A program made the translations under genes and the position numbers. Positions 56,636 through 64,000 of a stretch of DNA of 64,000 nucleotides are shown one piece after another. Position 1 is the stretch's first letter, and the number at the start of each line of letters is the position of its first letter. The notes under the pieces were generated by a model that worked only from the letters and a program-made list of their open reading frames with translations, was not told where the DNA came from and did no database searches. The stretch is from CBDUEF01 sp018063485 (GTDB lineage Bacteria > Pseudomonadota > Alphaproteobacteria > Rhodobacterales > Rhodobacteraceae), in NCBI GenBank assembly GCA_037045435.1, contig JBAOID010000037.1:62001-126000 (forward strand). The letters run 5' to 3'.

Positions 56636-57780
56636 GCCCGCCTTAGCTGCTCGATGCCGTAAACCAGCAATCCTGCCAGCAAGCCCCAAAAGGCTGCGCC
56701 AATTCCGAACACTGCCACGCCCGAGGCCGTAACCGTAAGCGTCACCGTTGCCGCAAAGCGGGTGGCGGCATCGGTGTAGGCCCCGGTCAGCGCGCTCAAG
56801 AGCGGCCCAAGCAGGGCCAGCGCCACCAGCGCGATCATCAGAGCGGGCGGCAAGCCCGCCAAAAGCGCCAGAATCAACGGGCCAAGCAAACCCAGACCGG
56901 CCCAGGTGCCAGCATAGGCAAAGCCTACTTTCCAACGCTGATCCCTGTCAGGATGCACATCATCGCCCATGCAAATTGCTGCCGTGATCGCGGCCATGCT
57001 GATGGTATGCGCGCCGAACAGGCCCGCAACGGCGGAAATACCACCGGTAACTGCCAATGCCTCACGCACTGGCGCAGTGTAGCCGGCTGCGCGGATCGTG
57101 GCGAAACCGGGAAGATTTTGCGAGGCCATCGTCACCAGATACAAGGGCAGAGCGAGACCGATCAGTACATCCACGCGGAATGCAGGGGTGATGAACTCCA
57201 TCGTCGGCAAGGGCAGGGCAAGCGCGGGCAGAATCGCTGCCCCCGTCGCATAGGCCAGCACCAACCCCGTCGCCAGCGCCGCCAGCACCGCCAGTGCCGG
57301 GTTTTTCAGCCGCACCGCCAGGAAAACCGCCACCATCGGCAGCAGGAGTTTCGGCAAATCCTGCACCGCCGCACTGGCTTTCAGGCAAAACGGCAACAGC
57401 ACACCGGCCAGCATCCCCGCCGCAATCGCGTCCGGGATCAGGGCTACCGCGCGGCCCAAGGGCTTTAGCGCCCCGGTCAGGGCGATCAAAAGCCCGGTGA
57501 CCACAAAGGCGCCCACGGCCTCATTCATCGAAATGCCAGCGGTTGCCGCGACCAGTGCAGCGCCGGGAGTAGACCATGCCAAAACCATCGGCACGCGGGC
57601 GTAGGTGCTGAGAAATGCCGTGCCTATCGCCTTGGCGATGCAGATGGTGAATACCCAACTTGCGGTTTGTGAGGGCGTGGCCCCCAAGGCTGCGGCGGCC
57701 GATAGAACCAGCGCGATGGTGCTGCCATAGCCCACCAATCCCGCGACCAATCCCGCCGAAAGCATCGAAACCCGCATCAT
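56632..57780 (-). CDS. Benzoate/H+ symporter family permease (BenE-like)
   Basis: 382 residues with about eleven to twelve transmembrane segments. Resembles the BenE family: GLVGYGSTIALVLSAAAALG at the N-terminus, STPGAALVAATAGISMNEAVG, and in the second half GGISAVAGLFGAHTISMAAIT. BenE proteins import benzoate, but no benzoate catabolic genes lie here, so the substrate is uncertain. Transcribed towards uvrD; its upstream side carries the CcsR-like hairpins on the same strand, which may read through into it. Confidence 0.8.
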   Translation of the reverse strand: MMRVSMLSAGLVAGLVGYGSTIALVLSAAAALGATPSQTASWVFTICIAKAIGTAFLSTYARVPMVLAWSTPGAALVAATAGISMNEAVGAFVVTGLLIALTGALKPLGRAVALIPDAIAAGMLAGVLLPFCLKASAAVQDLPKLLLPMVAVFLAVRLKNPALAVLAALATGLVLAYATGAAILPALALPLPTMEFITPAFRVDVLIGLALPLYLVTMASQNLPGFATIRAAGYTAPVREALAVTGGISAVAGLFGAHTISMAAITAAICMGDDVHPDRDQRWKVGFAYAGTWAGLGLLGPLILALLAGLPPALMIALVALALLGPLLSALTGAYTDAATRFAATVTLTVTASGVAVFGIGAAFWGLLAGLLVYGIEQLRRA

Positions 57781-57842
57781 CCACTCCCGTATTGGGGCGG
57801 ACTATCGCGGGGTCATCATGAAGGTGCAAGGAGAGAAAATGG

Positions 57843-58038
57843 GGCGGCGACCCGAGGGAGGAGAAGTGGGTCGCCGCCGATTCGTTTGGCCCAGGGAGGA
57901 GGAGAGGGCCGCACGAAAGGGGTAACGGCGATTCTGAGGGAGGGAGAGAACCGCCGTTGAACGTCTGGCCAAAGGGAGGGGTCGGCCAGACGAAAGCAAT
58001 AAAAGCGGCGACGCCAGGGAGGAGGAAAAGCGTCGCCG
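57843..58038 (-). ncRNA. Array of five CcsR-like small RNAs (hairpins with anti-SD loops)
   Basis: On the minus strand, just after the DUF1127 gene, five tandem hairpins each present a C/U-rich loop. Stems (plus-strand positions): 58006-58014/58030-58038, 57962-57970/57984-57992, 57924-57930/57952-57958, 57881-57892/57906-57917 and 57843-57853/57868-57878, the last 11 bp perfect. Loops read CCTCCTCCC in the first and fourth, CTCCTCCC in the fifth, CCCCTCCC in the second and CCCTCCC in the third. This is the signature of CcsR RNAs, four of which are processed from the 3' region of the DUF1127 gene ccaF1 in Rhodobacter sphaeroides under RpoH control. Here five copies exist. Stem sequences differ while loops are kept, so the motif is under selection. 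Confidence 0.85.
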
Positions 58039-58073
58039 GTTTCCGAATCAGGCCGATGAGGCCTGGCGGAAAA

Positions 58074-58289
58074 TCACTTGCCGTAGGCGGCCTGGTTGGC
58101 TACTTCGGCGATCATTGCGCGGGAAATGCCCAGATCTCTCAGGTCGCGATCGCTCAGCGACGACAGTTCCGACATGGTCTGGGAGTAGACGCGGCGGCGT
58201 GCCATGGCGGCACGGAAATTCACGGTCAGCGCGACCAGACGGTCGGCAATGCTGGGGGATGCGGTGCGGGTCGTATTCATATAAGCCAT
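58074..58289 (-). CDS. DUF1127 small RNA-binding-type protein (CcaF1-like)
   Basis: 71 residues. The C-terminal DUF1127 core is LSSLSDRDLRDLGISRAMIAE, preceded by a basic helix (NFRAAMARRRVYSQTMSEL). The Rhodobacter sphaeroides homologue CcaF1, which shares this position directly upstream of CcsR RNAs, has been reported to bind RNA and affect sRNA processing. ATG 58289 is preceded by GTGAGG; an alternative ATG lies three codons later. The gene and the five hairpins most likely form one transcript. The upstream 274 nt hold the promoter, but I could not identify a sure sigma-factor site. Confidence 0.88.
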   Translation of the reverse strand: MAYMNTTRTASPSIADRLVALTVNFRAAMARRRVYSQTMSELSSLSDRDLRDLGISRAMIAEVANQAAYGK

Positions 58290-58563
58290 TTCAGCCTCAC
58301 TCGTTTCTTGTCAGCGCCGCTGGCTTGGCCGGATTGCCTATTGCCACTATCGTCGCTGTTAGAGCAAACATGGGCCATATGCTGCAGATGCACAATAGCC
58401 CTGCGTCGCAATGCCGCTATGCAGCAATTGCATGGCAGGTTGTCACGAAAAATTCATAATTTACAGCATCTTCCTGGAAAATTTGAACATTTGGTCAACA
58501 GACCCTTGCCCTTTGCTGCAAAGCGCTCGATTTTGGGTGTTTTAGGGGCAAAAGGAAAAGACC

Positions 58564-59631
58564 ATGGCACTGACGCGCGACGATGTTCTGGCGGCTTTGG
58601 CCCGGATTGCCACGCCCGGCGGCGGTGATCTGGTGTCCCGCGATCTGATCCGGGCGCTGACGATTGAAGGCGGAGTGGTGCGATTTGTCGTTGAGGCTCC
58701 CAGCCCGGATGAAGCGCGCGCGCTGGCGCAGGCGCAGGCGGCGGCTGAGGCGGCGTTGAAATCCTTGCCCGGCGTGAGCGATGTTCAAGTGGTGATGACG
58801 GCGCATGGTCCCGCCGCCAAGCCGCCGTCGATGAAGATCGGCGGCCATCCCACTGCGCATCAAGGTGGTCCGGCCCGCATCGCCGGGATTGACCGGATCA
58901 TTGCCGTCGGATCGGGCAAGGGTGGTGTTGGCAAATCCACCATTTCTTCCAATCTCGCGGTGGCGCTGGCCAAGCAAGGTCGCCGCGTCGGCCTGCTTGA
59001 CGCCGATATTCATGGCCCCAGCCAGCCCCGGATGATGGGGGTTTCCAAACGGCCCGCATCGCCCGACGGCAAGATCATCGAGCCATTGCACGCCCATGGC
59101 GTCACCATGATGTCGATCGGTCTCATGCTCAAAGAGGACGAGGCGGTGATCTGGCGCGGGCCGATGCTGATGGGGGCGTTGCAACAATTGCTGTCTCAGG
59201 TGGCTTGGGGGCAATTGGATGTGCTGATCATCGACCTGCCACCCGGCACGGGCGATGTGCAATTGACGCTGTGCCAACGCACCCATCTGACGGGCGCCAT
59301 CGTGGTGTCGACACCGCAGGACGTAGCTCTGCTCGACGCCCGCAAGGCACTCGATATGTTCCAAAAGCTGAAAACGCCGGTGTTGGGCCTGATCGAGAAC
59401 ATGTCCACCTATATCTGTCCAAATTGCGGGCATGAGGAGCATATCTTTGGCCATGGCGGCGTGGCGGCTGAAGCCAAGCGCCAGAATCTGCCTTTCCTGG
59501 GGGAATTGCCACTGGATTTGTCCGTGCGACTTGCTGGCGACGCCGGTACTCCGGTAGCGGCAGGTCAGGGGCCGATTGCAGAGGCCTATGCCGCCCTTGC
59601 CCGGCGGCTGATTGACGGCGGAATGGCCTGA
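58564..59631 (+). CDS. apbC: Mrp/ApbC family iron-sulfur cluster carrier ATPase
   Basis: 355 residues. N-terminal MIP18-like (DUF59) region (DDVLAALARIATPGGGDLVS) followed by a deviant Walker A P-loop GSGKGGVGKST (about residues 118-128), switch LLDADIHGPSQPRM, and the CxxC motif YICPNCGH that binds the bridging Fe-S cluster. Transfers Fe-S clusters to apoproteins. ATG preceded by AAAAGGAAAAG. Intact; terminator-like hairpin 43 nt after the stop. Confidence 0.92.
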   Translation: MALTRDDVLAALARIATPGGGDLVSRDLIRALTIEGGVVRFVVEAPSPDEARALAQAQAAAEAALKSLPGVSDVQVVMTAHGPAAKPPSMKIGGHPTAHQGGPARIAGIDRIIAVGSGKGGVGKSTISSNLAVALAKQGRRVGLLDADIHGPSQPRMMGVSKRPASPDGKIIEPLHAHGVTMMSIGLMLKEDEAVIWRGPMLMGALQQLLSQVAWGQLDVLIIDLPPGTGDVQLTLCQRTHLTGAIVVSTPQDVALLDARKALDMFQKLKTPVLGLIENMSTYICPNCGHEEHIFGHGGVAAEAKRQNLPFLGELPLDLSVRLAGDAGTPVAAGQGPIAEAYAALARRLIDGGMA

Positions 59632-59923
59632 TCACGCAATATCACGCCGAATCACTCGAATGGGATTTCATGGGAAAGCCGGGGAAAACCCCCGGCTTTC
59701 TGGGTCTTGTGGCCGTGTTGGCCAATATCCCGCCCTCAGGGTTTAGGATTTCCTGACCGCGCGTCAAAAAAATCACACCAAATTCAGTTCTTATGGAAGA
59801 TCTACATTTAGTAGCTCTGAAAGGCCATCCCGCTACAAGTGGCAACGGCGGGTGCAGGGAAATTTCAGTATTCTGTTTCAGGCAGTGCCATTGCACAAGA
59901 TGTGCCGCCCTTATTCCAAAAAT
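59632..59923. other. Gap behind apbC
   Basis: No gene is supported; the gap holds a TGGGA direct-repeat pair (59661-59675), the apbC hairpin (59675-59699) and AT-rich sequence leading to the MraZ boxes. Confidence 0.5.
59675..59699 (+). terminator. Probable terminator of apbC
   Basis: AAAGCCGGGG (59675-59684) pairs with CCCCGGCTTT (59690-59699) around GAAAA-type loop bases. The downstream T content is modest (CTGGGTCTTG), so efficiency is uncertain. Confidence 0.65.
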
Positions 59924-59958
59924 TTCCATTGCATCCCATAAAATCCCATGCCATCCCT
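59924..59958 (-). promoter_or_regulatory. MraZ-box-like direct repeats upstream of the division cluster
   Basis: On the minus strand TGGGA-type pentamers recur with an exact 10-bp period: at 59954-59958 (AGGGA), 59944-59948 (TGGGA), 59934-59938 (TGGGA) and 59924-59928 (TGGAA), each separated by 5 nt. MraZ is known to bind TGGGN repeats spaced by 5 nt ahead of its own operon. TAAAAT (59939-59944) inside the array could be the -10 of the promoter, which MraZ would then block. Confidence 0.75.
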
Positions 59959-59959
59959 G

Positions 59960-60176
59960 CTGCACGGTGAGACGGACGGGGACAACAAAGCAGGGGCGGC
60001 TCAAGACCCCGAACAAGGCGAAAAGACAGGCTTCATACAGGCACCCGGCCTTATCACTAAATTGAGATCCGGCGCGTGAGCGAGCAGACATCTCCCCCAG
60101 GTGGCACGCGTAGCTGGACGCCCAGCGATGGGACAGAGGCGGATCGAGCAGTGGCAGCAGCTCGATCCGCTTTTTT
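59960..60176 (+). ncRNA. Leader RNA of the dcw operon, UpsM-like
   Basis: About 215 nt between the MraZ-box promoter region and mraZ contain no gene and end in a strong intrinsic terminator 36 nt before the mraZ start. In Rhodobacter sphaeroides the same position produces UpsM, an abundant sRNA of about 206 nt made by premature termination of the mraZ transcript. Length and terminator fit; the exact 5' end is estimated, not seen. Confidence 0.6.
60139..60176 (+). terminator. Attenuator-type terminator in the mraZ leader
   Basis: GCGGATCGAGC (60139-60149) pairs perfectly with GCTCGATCCGC (60160-60170) around a 10-nt loop, followed by six T. It lies in front of mraZ, so the whole division cluster depends on readthrough or on a promoter downstream. 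Confidence 0.9.
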
Positions 60177-60212
60177 CATTTTCAGCGCCAAACCAGAGGG
60201 TCCGCAAGGTCC

Positions 60213-60723
60213 ATGGCTAAAGAGGCATTCAGAGGCGAGGTCACCCAAAAGGTTGACAGCAAGGCGCGGGTCTCGATCCCGGCAGCCTTCCGCCGCATTC
60301 TGGAGTCCCAGGACACTGTAACCGAAGACACTCCGCGCACCCGCCTTTACATGATCTACGGCGGCAAAAAGCGCAATTTTGTCGAATGCTATTCCCGCGA
60401 GGGCGCAGATATTCTGGCGGCTCAAATCGAAGTCGATGGAACTGGGTTCTGTTGACCGTGATCGCGCCGAGCGTGACCTGATCGCGCGCTCGGTCATGGT
60501 GGATATCGAACCCGATGGCCGTATCGTTTTGCCCGTCAAGGTGCGCGAAAAGATGGGCTTTGCCGAAGACGATCTGAAATCAGGTGCCGAGGCAGTGTTT
60601 GTCGGTGCAGCAAACCGCTTCAAACTCTATCGCAAAGATGTTTATGAGGCTGCCGACGACGATGATGATGAGGATGACGTTGACCCGCTGGCTCGTGTCG
60701 GCAGGAACGTCAGGGTGAGCTGA
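60213..60723 (+). CDS. mraZ: Division/cell-wall cluster regulator MraZ, frame broken once
   Basis: About 169 residues after repair. Two SpoVT/AbrB-like DNA-binding repeats: KVDSKARVSIPAAFRRIL and VDIEPDGRIVLPVKVREKM. The frame changes near 60431, where ATCGAAGTCGATGG has one base too many (ATCGAATCGATGG restores IESMELG). The acidic C-terminus (ADDDDDEDDVDPL) is longer than in E. coli. It represses its own operon by binding TGGGN repeats, present upstream. Its TGA is directly followed by the rsmH ATG. Confidence 0.9.
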
Positions 60724-61734
60724 ATGCAGGCCACCCGCGATCCTGCGTCAGATCGCCAGCCCCATATCCCGGTGCTTTTGCGCCCTCTGCTTGCCGCTGT
60801 GGCCCCCGTGCGGGGCCTTTGGCTTGATGGAACCTTTGGTGCGGGCGGCTATACGCGCGGCCTGATCGAGGCCGGGGCCGATTGCGTGATCGGGGTGGAC
60901 CGTGACCCGCTGGCGCTGGACATGGCGCGTGCCTGGGCCGGAAAGTACGGTGACAAGTTACGGCTGGTGCAGGGCAATTTTTCCGACCTTGATCAGCATG
61001 CCGGCGAGCCGCTCGATGGCGTCGTTCTCGATCTTGGCGTGTCTTCGATGCAGATTGATCTGCCCGAGCGTGGGTTTTCGTTTCAAAAAGACGGCCCGCT
61101 GGATATGCGGATGAGCCAAGCGGGCGAAAGTGCTGCCGATCTGGTGAATGACGCCTCTGAAACCCATCTGGCCGACATCCTTTATCATTATGGTGAGGAG
61201 CGCGCCTCTCGTCGGATCGCCCGCTCGATCGTCGAGGCCCGTAGCAAGGCCAGGATCGAGACGACCCTGCAATTGGCCGAAATCGTCGCCAAATGCCTGC
61301 CGCGCCCGAAGCCAGGCCAAAGCCATCCGGCAACGCGGTCTTTTCAGGCGTTGCGGATCGCGGTGAACGCTGAATTTTCCGAGCTCGTACAAGGCCTTGC
61401 CGCAGCCGAGCGCGCGTTGAAGCCCGGCGGGTTGCTGGCTGTCGTGACCTTTCATTCGCTGGAGGATCGCGTGGTGAAGCGCTTTTTCCAGCAGGCGGCG
61501 GGGGAAACTCCGAATTCAAACCGCTATGCCCCTGCGACCGAATCCACCACCGCACGCTTTGATCTTGTCACCCGCAAGGCGGTTGGCCCCGATGAGGTGG
61601 AACTGGAAGAAAACCCGCGCGCGCGTTCTGCCAAGCTGCGGGTGGCGCGACGCACCGCAGCCCCCGCTTTGGCCCCCGAGCAGGGCAGCCTTGATGCCCC
61701 AGATCTGCCCACCCAAAAGAAAGGACGCCGCTGA
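60724..61734 (+). CDS. rsmH: 16S rRNA (cytosine1402-N4)-methyltransferase RsmH (MraW)
   Basis: 336 residues. SAM-binding motif LDGTFGAGGYTRGLIEAGA (family HIPVLL and DxTxGxGGHT-like start), LDLGVSSMQID, and the C-terminal TFHSLEDRVVKRFF diagnostic for MraW. Methylates C1402 of 16S rRNA in the decoding centre. Begins immediately after the mraZ stop; 2 nt from ftsL. Standard second gene of the dcw cluster. Intact. Confidence 0.95.
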   Translation: MQATRDPASDRQPHIPVLLRPLLAAVAPVRGLWLDGTFGAGGYTRGLIEAGADCVIGVDRDPLALDMARAWAGKYGDKLRLVQGNFSDLDQHAGEPLDGVVLDLGVSSMQIDLPERGFSFQKDGPLDMRMSQAGESAADLVNDASETHLADILYHYGEERASRRIARSIVEARSKARIETTLQLAEIVAKCLPRPKPGQSHPATRSFQALRIAVNAEFSELVQGLAAAERALKPGGLLAVVTFHSLEDRVVKRFFQQAAGETPNSNRYAPATESTTARFDLVTRKAVGPDEVELEENPRARSAKLRVARRTAAPALAPEQGSLDAPDLPTQKKGRR

Positions 61735-61736
61735 TC

Positions 61737-62120
61737 ATGCGCCCTGTGCTTTACATACTTTCCTTCATCGCCTTGATGGGGCTTGGCTTTTGGGCCTATC
61801 GCGAAAATTACGCCACACAAGCCTCGCTGCGGCAAGTGGCTGTGCTGCAAGACGAAATCGCCGGGCTTCGCGATGCGCTGTCCACACAGAATGCCGAATG
61901 GGCCTATCTGAACCGCCCCGAACGGCTGCGCGAATTGGCGACGTTGAATTTTGACAGGCTGGGCCTGTTGCCGATGGAGCCTGCGCAATTCGGCACCACC
62001 TCGGCCATTGCTTTCCCGCCACCGCCGGTGGCTGCCGATTTTTCGGATGGCAACCTGCCGATCACCGATCCCGTCGCCATCTCCGGCGCGATTGCTGCCG
62101 CCATGGAACAAACACCATGA
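61737..62120 (+). CDS. ftsL: Cell division protein FtsL
   Basis: 127 residues. One N-terminal membrane segment (VLYILSFIALMGLGFWAY) and a periplasmic coiled-coil (ASLRQVAVLQDEIAGLRDALS), the bitopic arrangement of FtsL, followed by an LNRPERLRELATLNFDRLGL segment typical of alphaproteobacterial FtsL. Part of the FtsQLB complex that activates FtsWI. Four-nt overlap with ftsI. Identification rests on topology and position between rsmH and ftsI. Confidence 0.9.
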   Translation: MRPVLYILSFIALMGLGFWAYRENYATQASLRQVAVLQDEIAGLRDALSTQNAEWAYLNRPERLRELATLNFDRLGLLPMEPAQFGTTSAIAFPPPPVAADFSDGNLPITDPVAISGAIAAAMEQTP

Positions 62121-63904
62121 CCCGGATTCCGCTGCGCCCGCTTGCCCGTATTCTGCCTGCCCGTGCTGCGGGCCAGAACCCCGATGTCATCGAGCGCGAC
62201 AATCTGCGCCAGCGTCACGAACAGATGCGCGACCGCGCCCGTGGCCGCGCCAATTTCCGCCTTGCCCTGTTGGGCCTGTGCTTTCTGTCGGCCTATATGC
62301 TGATCGGTGCCCGCATGGGGATGCTGGCGGCGACTGATCCGGTCGAACCACGAACCGCTTCGAACGGGTCGGAAATTACTGCCAGCCGCGCTGATATCGT
62401 TGATCGCAACGGGCGTATTCTGGCCACCAATATGTTGACCCATGCACTTTATGTGCAGACCCGCGATCTGGTGGACCCAAAGCGCGTGGCGCATGAATTG
62501 GCCTCGATCTTCTCCGAGCAAAAAGAAGATGATCTGCTGCGCCGCTTTACCGATGGACGCTCGTTCCTGTGGATCCGCAAGGTTCTGTCGCCCGAGCAGA
62601 TGCAAAAAGTGCATGAGATCGGCGATCCGGGCCTGTTTTTTGGCCCGCGCGAGATGCGCCTTTACCCCAATGGCACCCTTGCCGCCCATGTGTTGGGCGG
62701 GGCCTCGTTCGGGGCCGAAGGCGTGGCTTCGGCCGAGGTGATCGGCACGGCGGGAATCGAGAAATTCATGGACGCCCGCCTGCGCGACCCGGAACAGGCG
62801 GGAACGCCTCTGCAACTTTCGCTTGATCTGACGGTTCAGGCCACGGTGGAAGAGGTGCTTGCAACCGGCGTGCAGATGATGAACGCCAAGGGTGGCGCGG
62901 CCATCTTGATGGACGTTCACACTGGCGAGATTGTCAGCCTTGCCGCGCTGCCGACCTTTGATCCCAATGACCGCCCAAACCCGCCGGTTTCGGGTGATCC
63001 GTCCGATAGCCCGCTGTTCAACCGCGCGGTGCAGGGGATCTATGAGCTTGGCTCGACCTTCAAGATCTTTGCCGCAAGCCAGGCAATGGAGTTGGGCCTT
63101 GTGAATCCCGAAACCATGGTCGACGCCAACGCGCCGCTGCGCTGGGGCAAGTTCACCATCAAGGAGTTCGAAAACCACAACTATGGCCCGCTGCTCTCGG
63201 TGTCCGATGTGATTGCCAAATCGTCGAACGTTGGCACTGCGCATATCGCGCTGATGATCGGTGGTGAGCGGCAGCAAGCGTTTCTGAAATCACTTGGATT
63301 GTTTGATGCTTCGCCGGTTGAATTGGTCGAGGCCAAGGGCGCCAAGCCCCTGCGCCCGGCACGCTGGCCCGATATTGTGACGATCACCGCCTCATATGGT
63401 CATGGCGTTTCCGGCAGCCCGATGAACCTCGCCGCCGCCTATGCGACCATCGCCAATGGCGGCACCAAGGTGGAACCGACGCTGGTGCATCACGACAGCG
63501 TGCCGCTTGGGCCGCGTGTGATCAGCCCGAAAACCTCGACTCTTGCCGTTGGCATGATGCGCCGCGTGGTTACCGAAGGCACTGCCAGCCTTGGGGAAGT
63601 TCCGGGATATGCGGTGGCAGGCAAGACCGGCACCGCCGATAAAACCAAGCGGGGTGGTGGCTATTATCACGATAAAGTGGTCAACACCTTTGCCTCGGTG
63701 TTCCCGGCCAATGATCCGAAATATGTGCTGATCGTCACACTGGACGAACCCGTTGAAACCACAGGGCCAAAGCCGCGCCGTACCGCCGGGTGGACTGCCG
63801 TTCCCGTTGCCGCCGAGATCATCCGTCGCGCTGCCCCACTCCTGGGGATGAGACCACAGGTTGAAGCCCCTAGCGGAATCGCGCTAACAGCCAGCAACAA
63901 TTAG
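62117..63904 (+). CDS. ftsI: Septal peptidoglycan transpeptidase FtsI (PBP3)
   Basis: 595 residues. N-terminal cytoplasmic tail and membrane anchor (LALLGLCFLSAYMLIGARMG), a non-catalytic pedestal beginning SRADIVDRNGRILATN, and the penicillin-binding transpeptidase domain with Ser 313 in STFK, S369-S370-N371 and K503-T-G-T. Cross-links septal peptidoglycan with FtsW. Overlaps ftsL by 4 nt; murE starts 12 nt after the stop. Intact. Confidence 0.95.
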   Translation: MTRIPLRPLARILPARAAGQNPDVIERDNLRQRHEQMRDRARGRANFRLALLGLCFLSAYMLIGARMGMLAATDPVEPRTASNGSEITASRADIVDRNGRILATNMLTHALYVQTRDLVDPKRVAHELASIFSEQKEDDLLRRFTDGRSFLWIRKVLSPEQMQKVHEIGDPGLFFGPREMRLYPNGTLAAHVLGGASFGAEGVASAEVIGTAGIEKFMDARLRDPEQAGTPLQLSLDLTVQATVEEVLATGVQMMNAKGGAAILMDVHTGEIVSLAALPTFDPNDRPNPPVSGDPSDSPLFNRAVQGIYELGSTFKIFAASQAMELGLVNPETMVDANAPLRWGKFTIKEFENHNYGPLLSVSDVIAKSSNVGTAHIALMIGGERQQAFLKSLGLFDASPVELVEAKGAKPLRPARWPDIVTITASYGHGVSGSPMNLAAAYATIANGGTKVEPTLVHHDSVPLGPRVISPKTSTLAVGMMRRVVTEGTASLGEVPGYAVAGKTGTADKTKRGGGYYHDKVVNTFASVFPANDPKYVLIVTLDEPVETTGPKPRRTAGWTAVPVAAEIIRRAAPLLGMRPQVEAPSGIALTASNN

Positions 63905-63916
63905 GGCAGACGGGGC

Positions 63917-64000
63917 ATGGCGATCATGGGCAGCGGTGCAAGAACTCTTTCAGACCTTGGGCTTGCCGCCCGAGCCGGGCTTAACCCGCGCCTGTCGGGC
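63917..64000 (+). CDS. murE: UDP-MurNAc-tripeptide synthetase MurE, N-terminal fragment at window edge
   Basis: Only the first 28 codons are present. The translation contains RTLSDLGLAARAGLNPRLSG, which fits the N-terminus of rhodobacterial MurE, and murE follows ftsI in the dcw cluster. A second in-frame ATG at 63926 is possible. Assignment relies on order and the short match. Confidence 0.75.
   Translation, partial: MAIMGSGARTLSDLGLAARAGLNPRLSG

Noticed and set aside
58376..58440. Possible PhaR boxes upstream of the DUF1127 gene (CTGCAGATGCA and CTGCGTCGCAA)
   Set aside because: Neither fits CTGC-N3-GCAG; spacing or final bases are wrong, so similarity is probably chance.
61904..63277. 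457-codon minus-strand frame opposite ftsI
   Set aside because: Antisense shadow of ftsI, whose SxxK, SxN and KTG motifs are intact.
1..64000. CRISPR arrays, cobalamin riboswitch near the mutase gene, prophage or integrase genes
   Set aside because: Looked for direct repeat-spacer patterns, riboswitch-like leader upstream of mcm (only 58 nt are available there) and integrase motifs near tRNA-Gly; none was found.

Overview
The window reads as a chromosomal segment of a GC-rich alphaproteobacterium of the Rhodobacterales (Rhodobacteraceae type). Supporting this are the propionyl-CoA carboxylase cluster with its small lineage-specific genes, the phaZ/phaC/phaP/phaR block, a DUF1127 gene followed by CcsR-like hairpins, and a division cluster whose leader carries an UpsM-like attenuator. 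I cannot assign a genus. No prophage, CRISPR array, intact insertion sequence or plasmid gene was seen.

Layout. (1) 1-9530: an accessory catabolic island. A leftward operon encodes a CocE/NonD-type hydrolase and a dipeptide/oligopeptide-type ABC transporter. Divergent from it are a trimethylamine-dehydrogenase-like flavoprotein and a non-pyrrolysine MttB-family methyltransferase. (2) 9531-10999: gene-poor DNA with one copy of a long palindromic repeat, a tRNA-Gly(UCC), and TTTGCAAA-type (PccR-like) sites. (3) 11000-19232: propionyl-CoA assimilation (pccB, pccA, methylmalonyl-CoA mutase) with small lipoprotein and hypothetical genes between. A second palindromic repeat follows. (4) 19377-28167: a leftward block with an EEP-family hydrolase, a TerB/DnaJ protein, an acetyltransferase, a glyoxalase-like protein, ppx, ppk1, hdaA and an AI-2E-family permease. 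(5) 28386-41709: mixed housekeeping and regulation (LuxR-type protein, proS, lolC/lolD, cytochrome c, glycosyltransferase, parE, GST, a LuxR/pseudo-hydrolase fusion, PPK2, MATE). (6) 41836-51856: polyhydroxyalkanoate genes, a LysR regulator, PhnA and EF-hand proteins, and pyruvate carboxylase with a PhaR-type box in front of it. (7) 51901-57780: an MFS exporter and its MarR regulator, a 17-bp tandem repeat, a UvrD/PcrA helicase and a BenE-type permease. (8) 57843-58289: a DUF1127 gene and five tandem hairpins showing anti-Shine-Dalgarno-like CCUCCUCCC loops. (9) 58564-64000: apbC/mrp, then the start of the dcw cluster (mraZ, rsmH, ftsL, ftsI, murE).

How it fits together. PHA storage (acetyl-CoA sink), propionyl-CoA to succinyl-CoA conversion, pyruvate carboxylase and polyphosphate metabolism make this a carbon- and energy-storage neighbourhood. 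CTGC-N3-GCAG boxes for PhaR occur at phaP, phaR (imperfect), the phaZ-phaC gap (imperfect) and pyc.

Data-quality caution. At least 19 single-base frame breaks, all but one a +1 insertion relative to the expected protein, interrupt nine genes. These include genes unlikely all to be dead (parE, mraZ, ppk1, pyc). In addition proS carries an in-frame TAG. I treat these as probable sequence or assembly errors and annotate each gene over its full span, marking where the frame changes.
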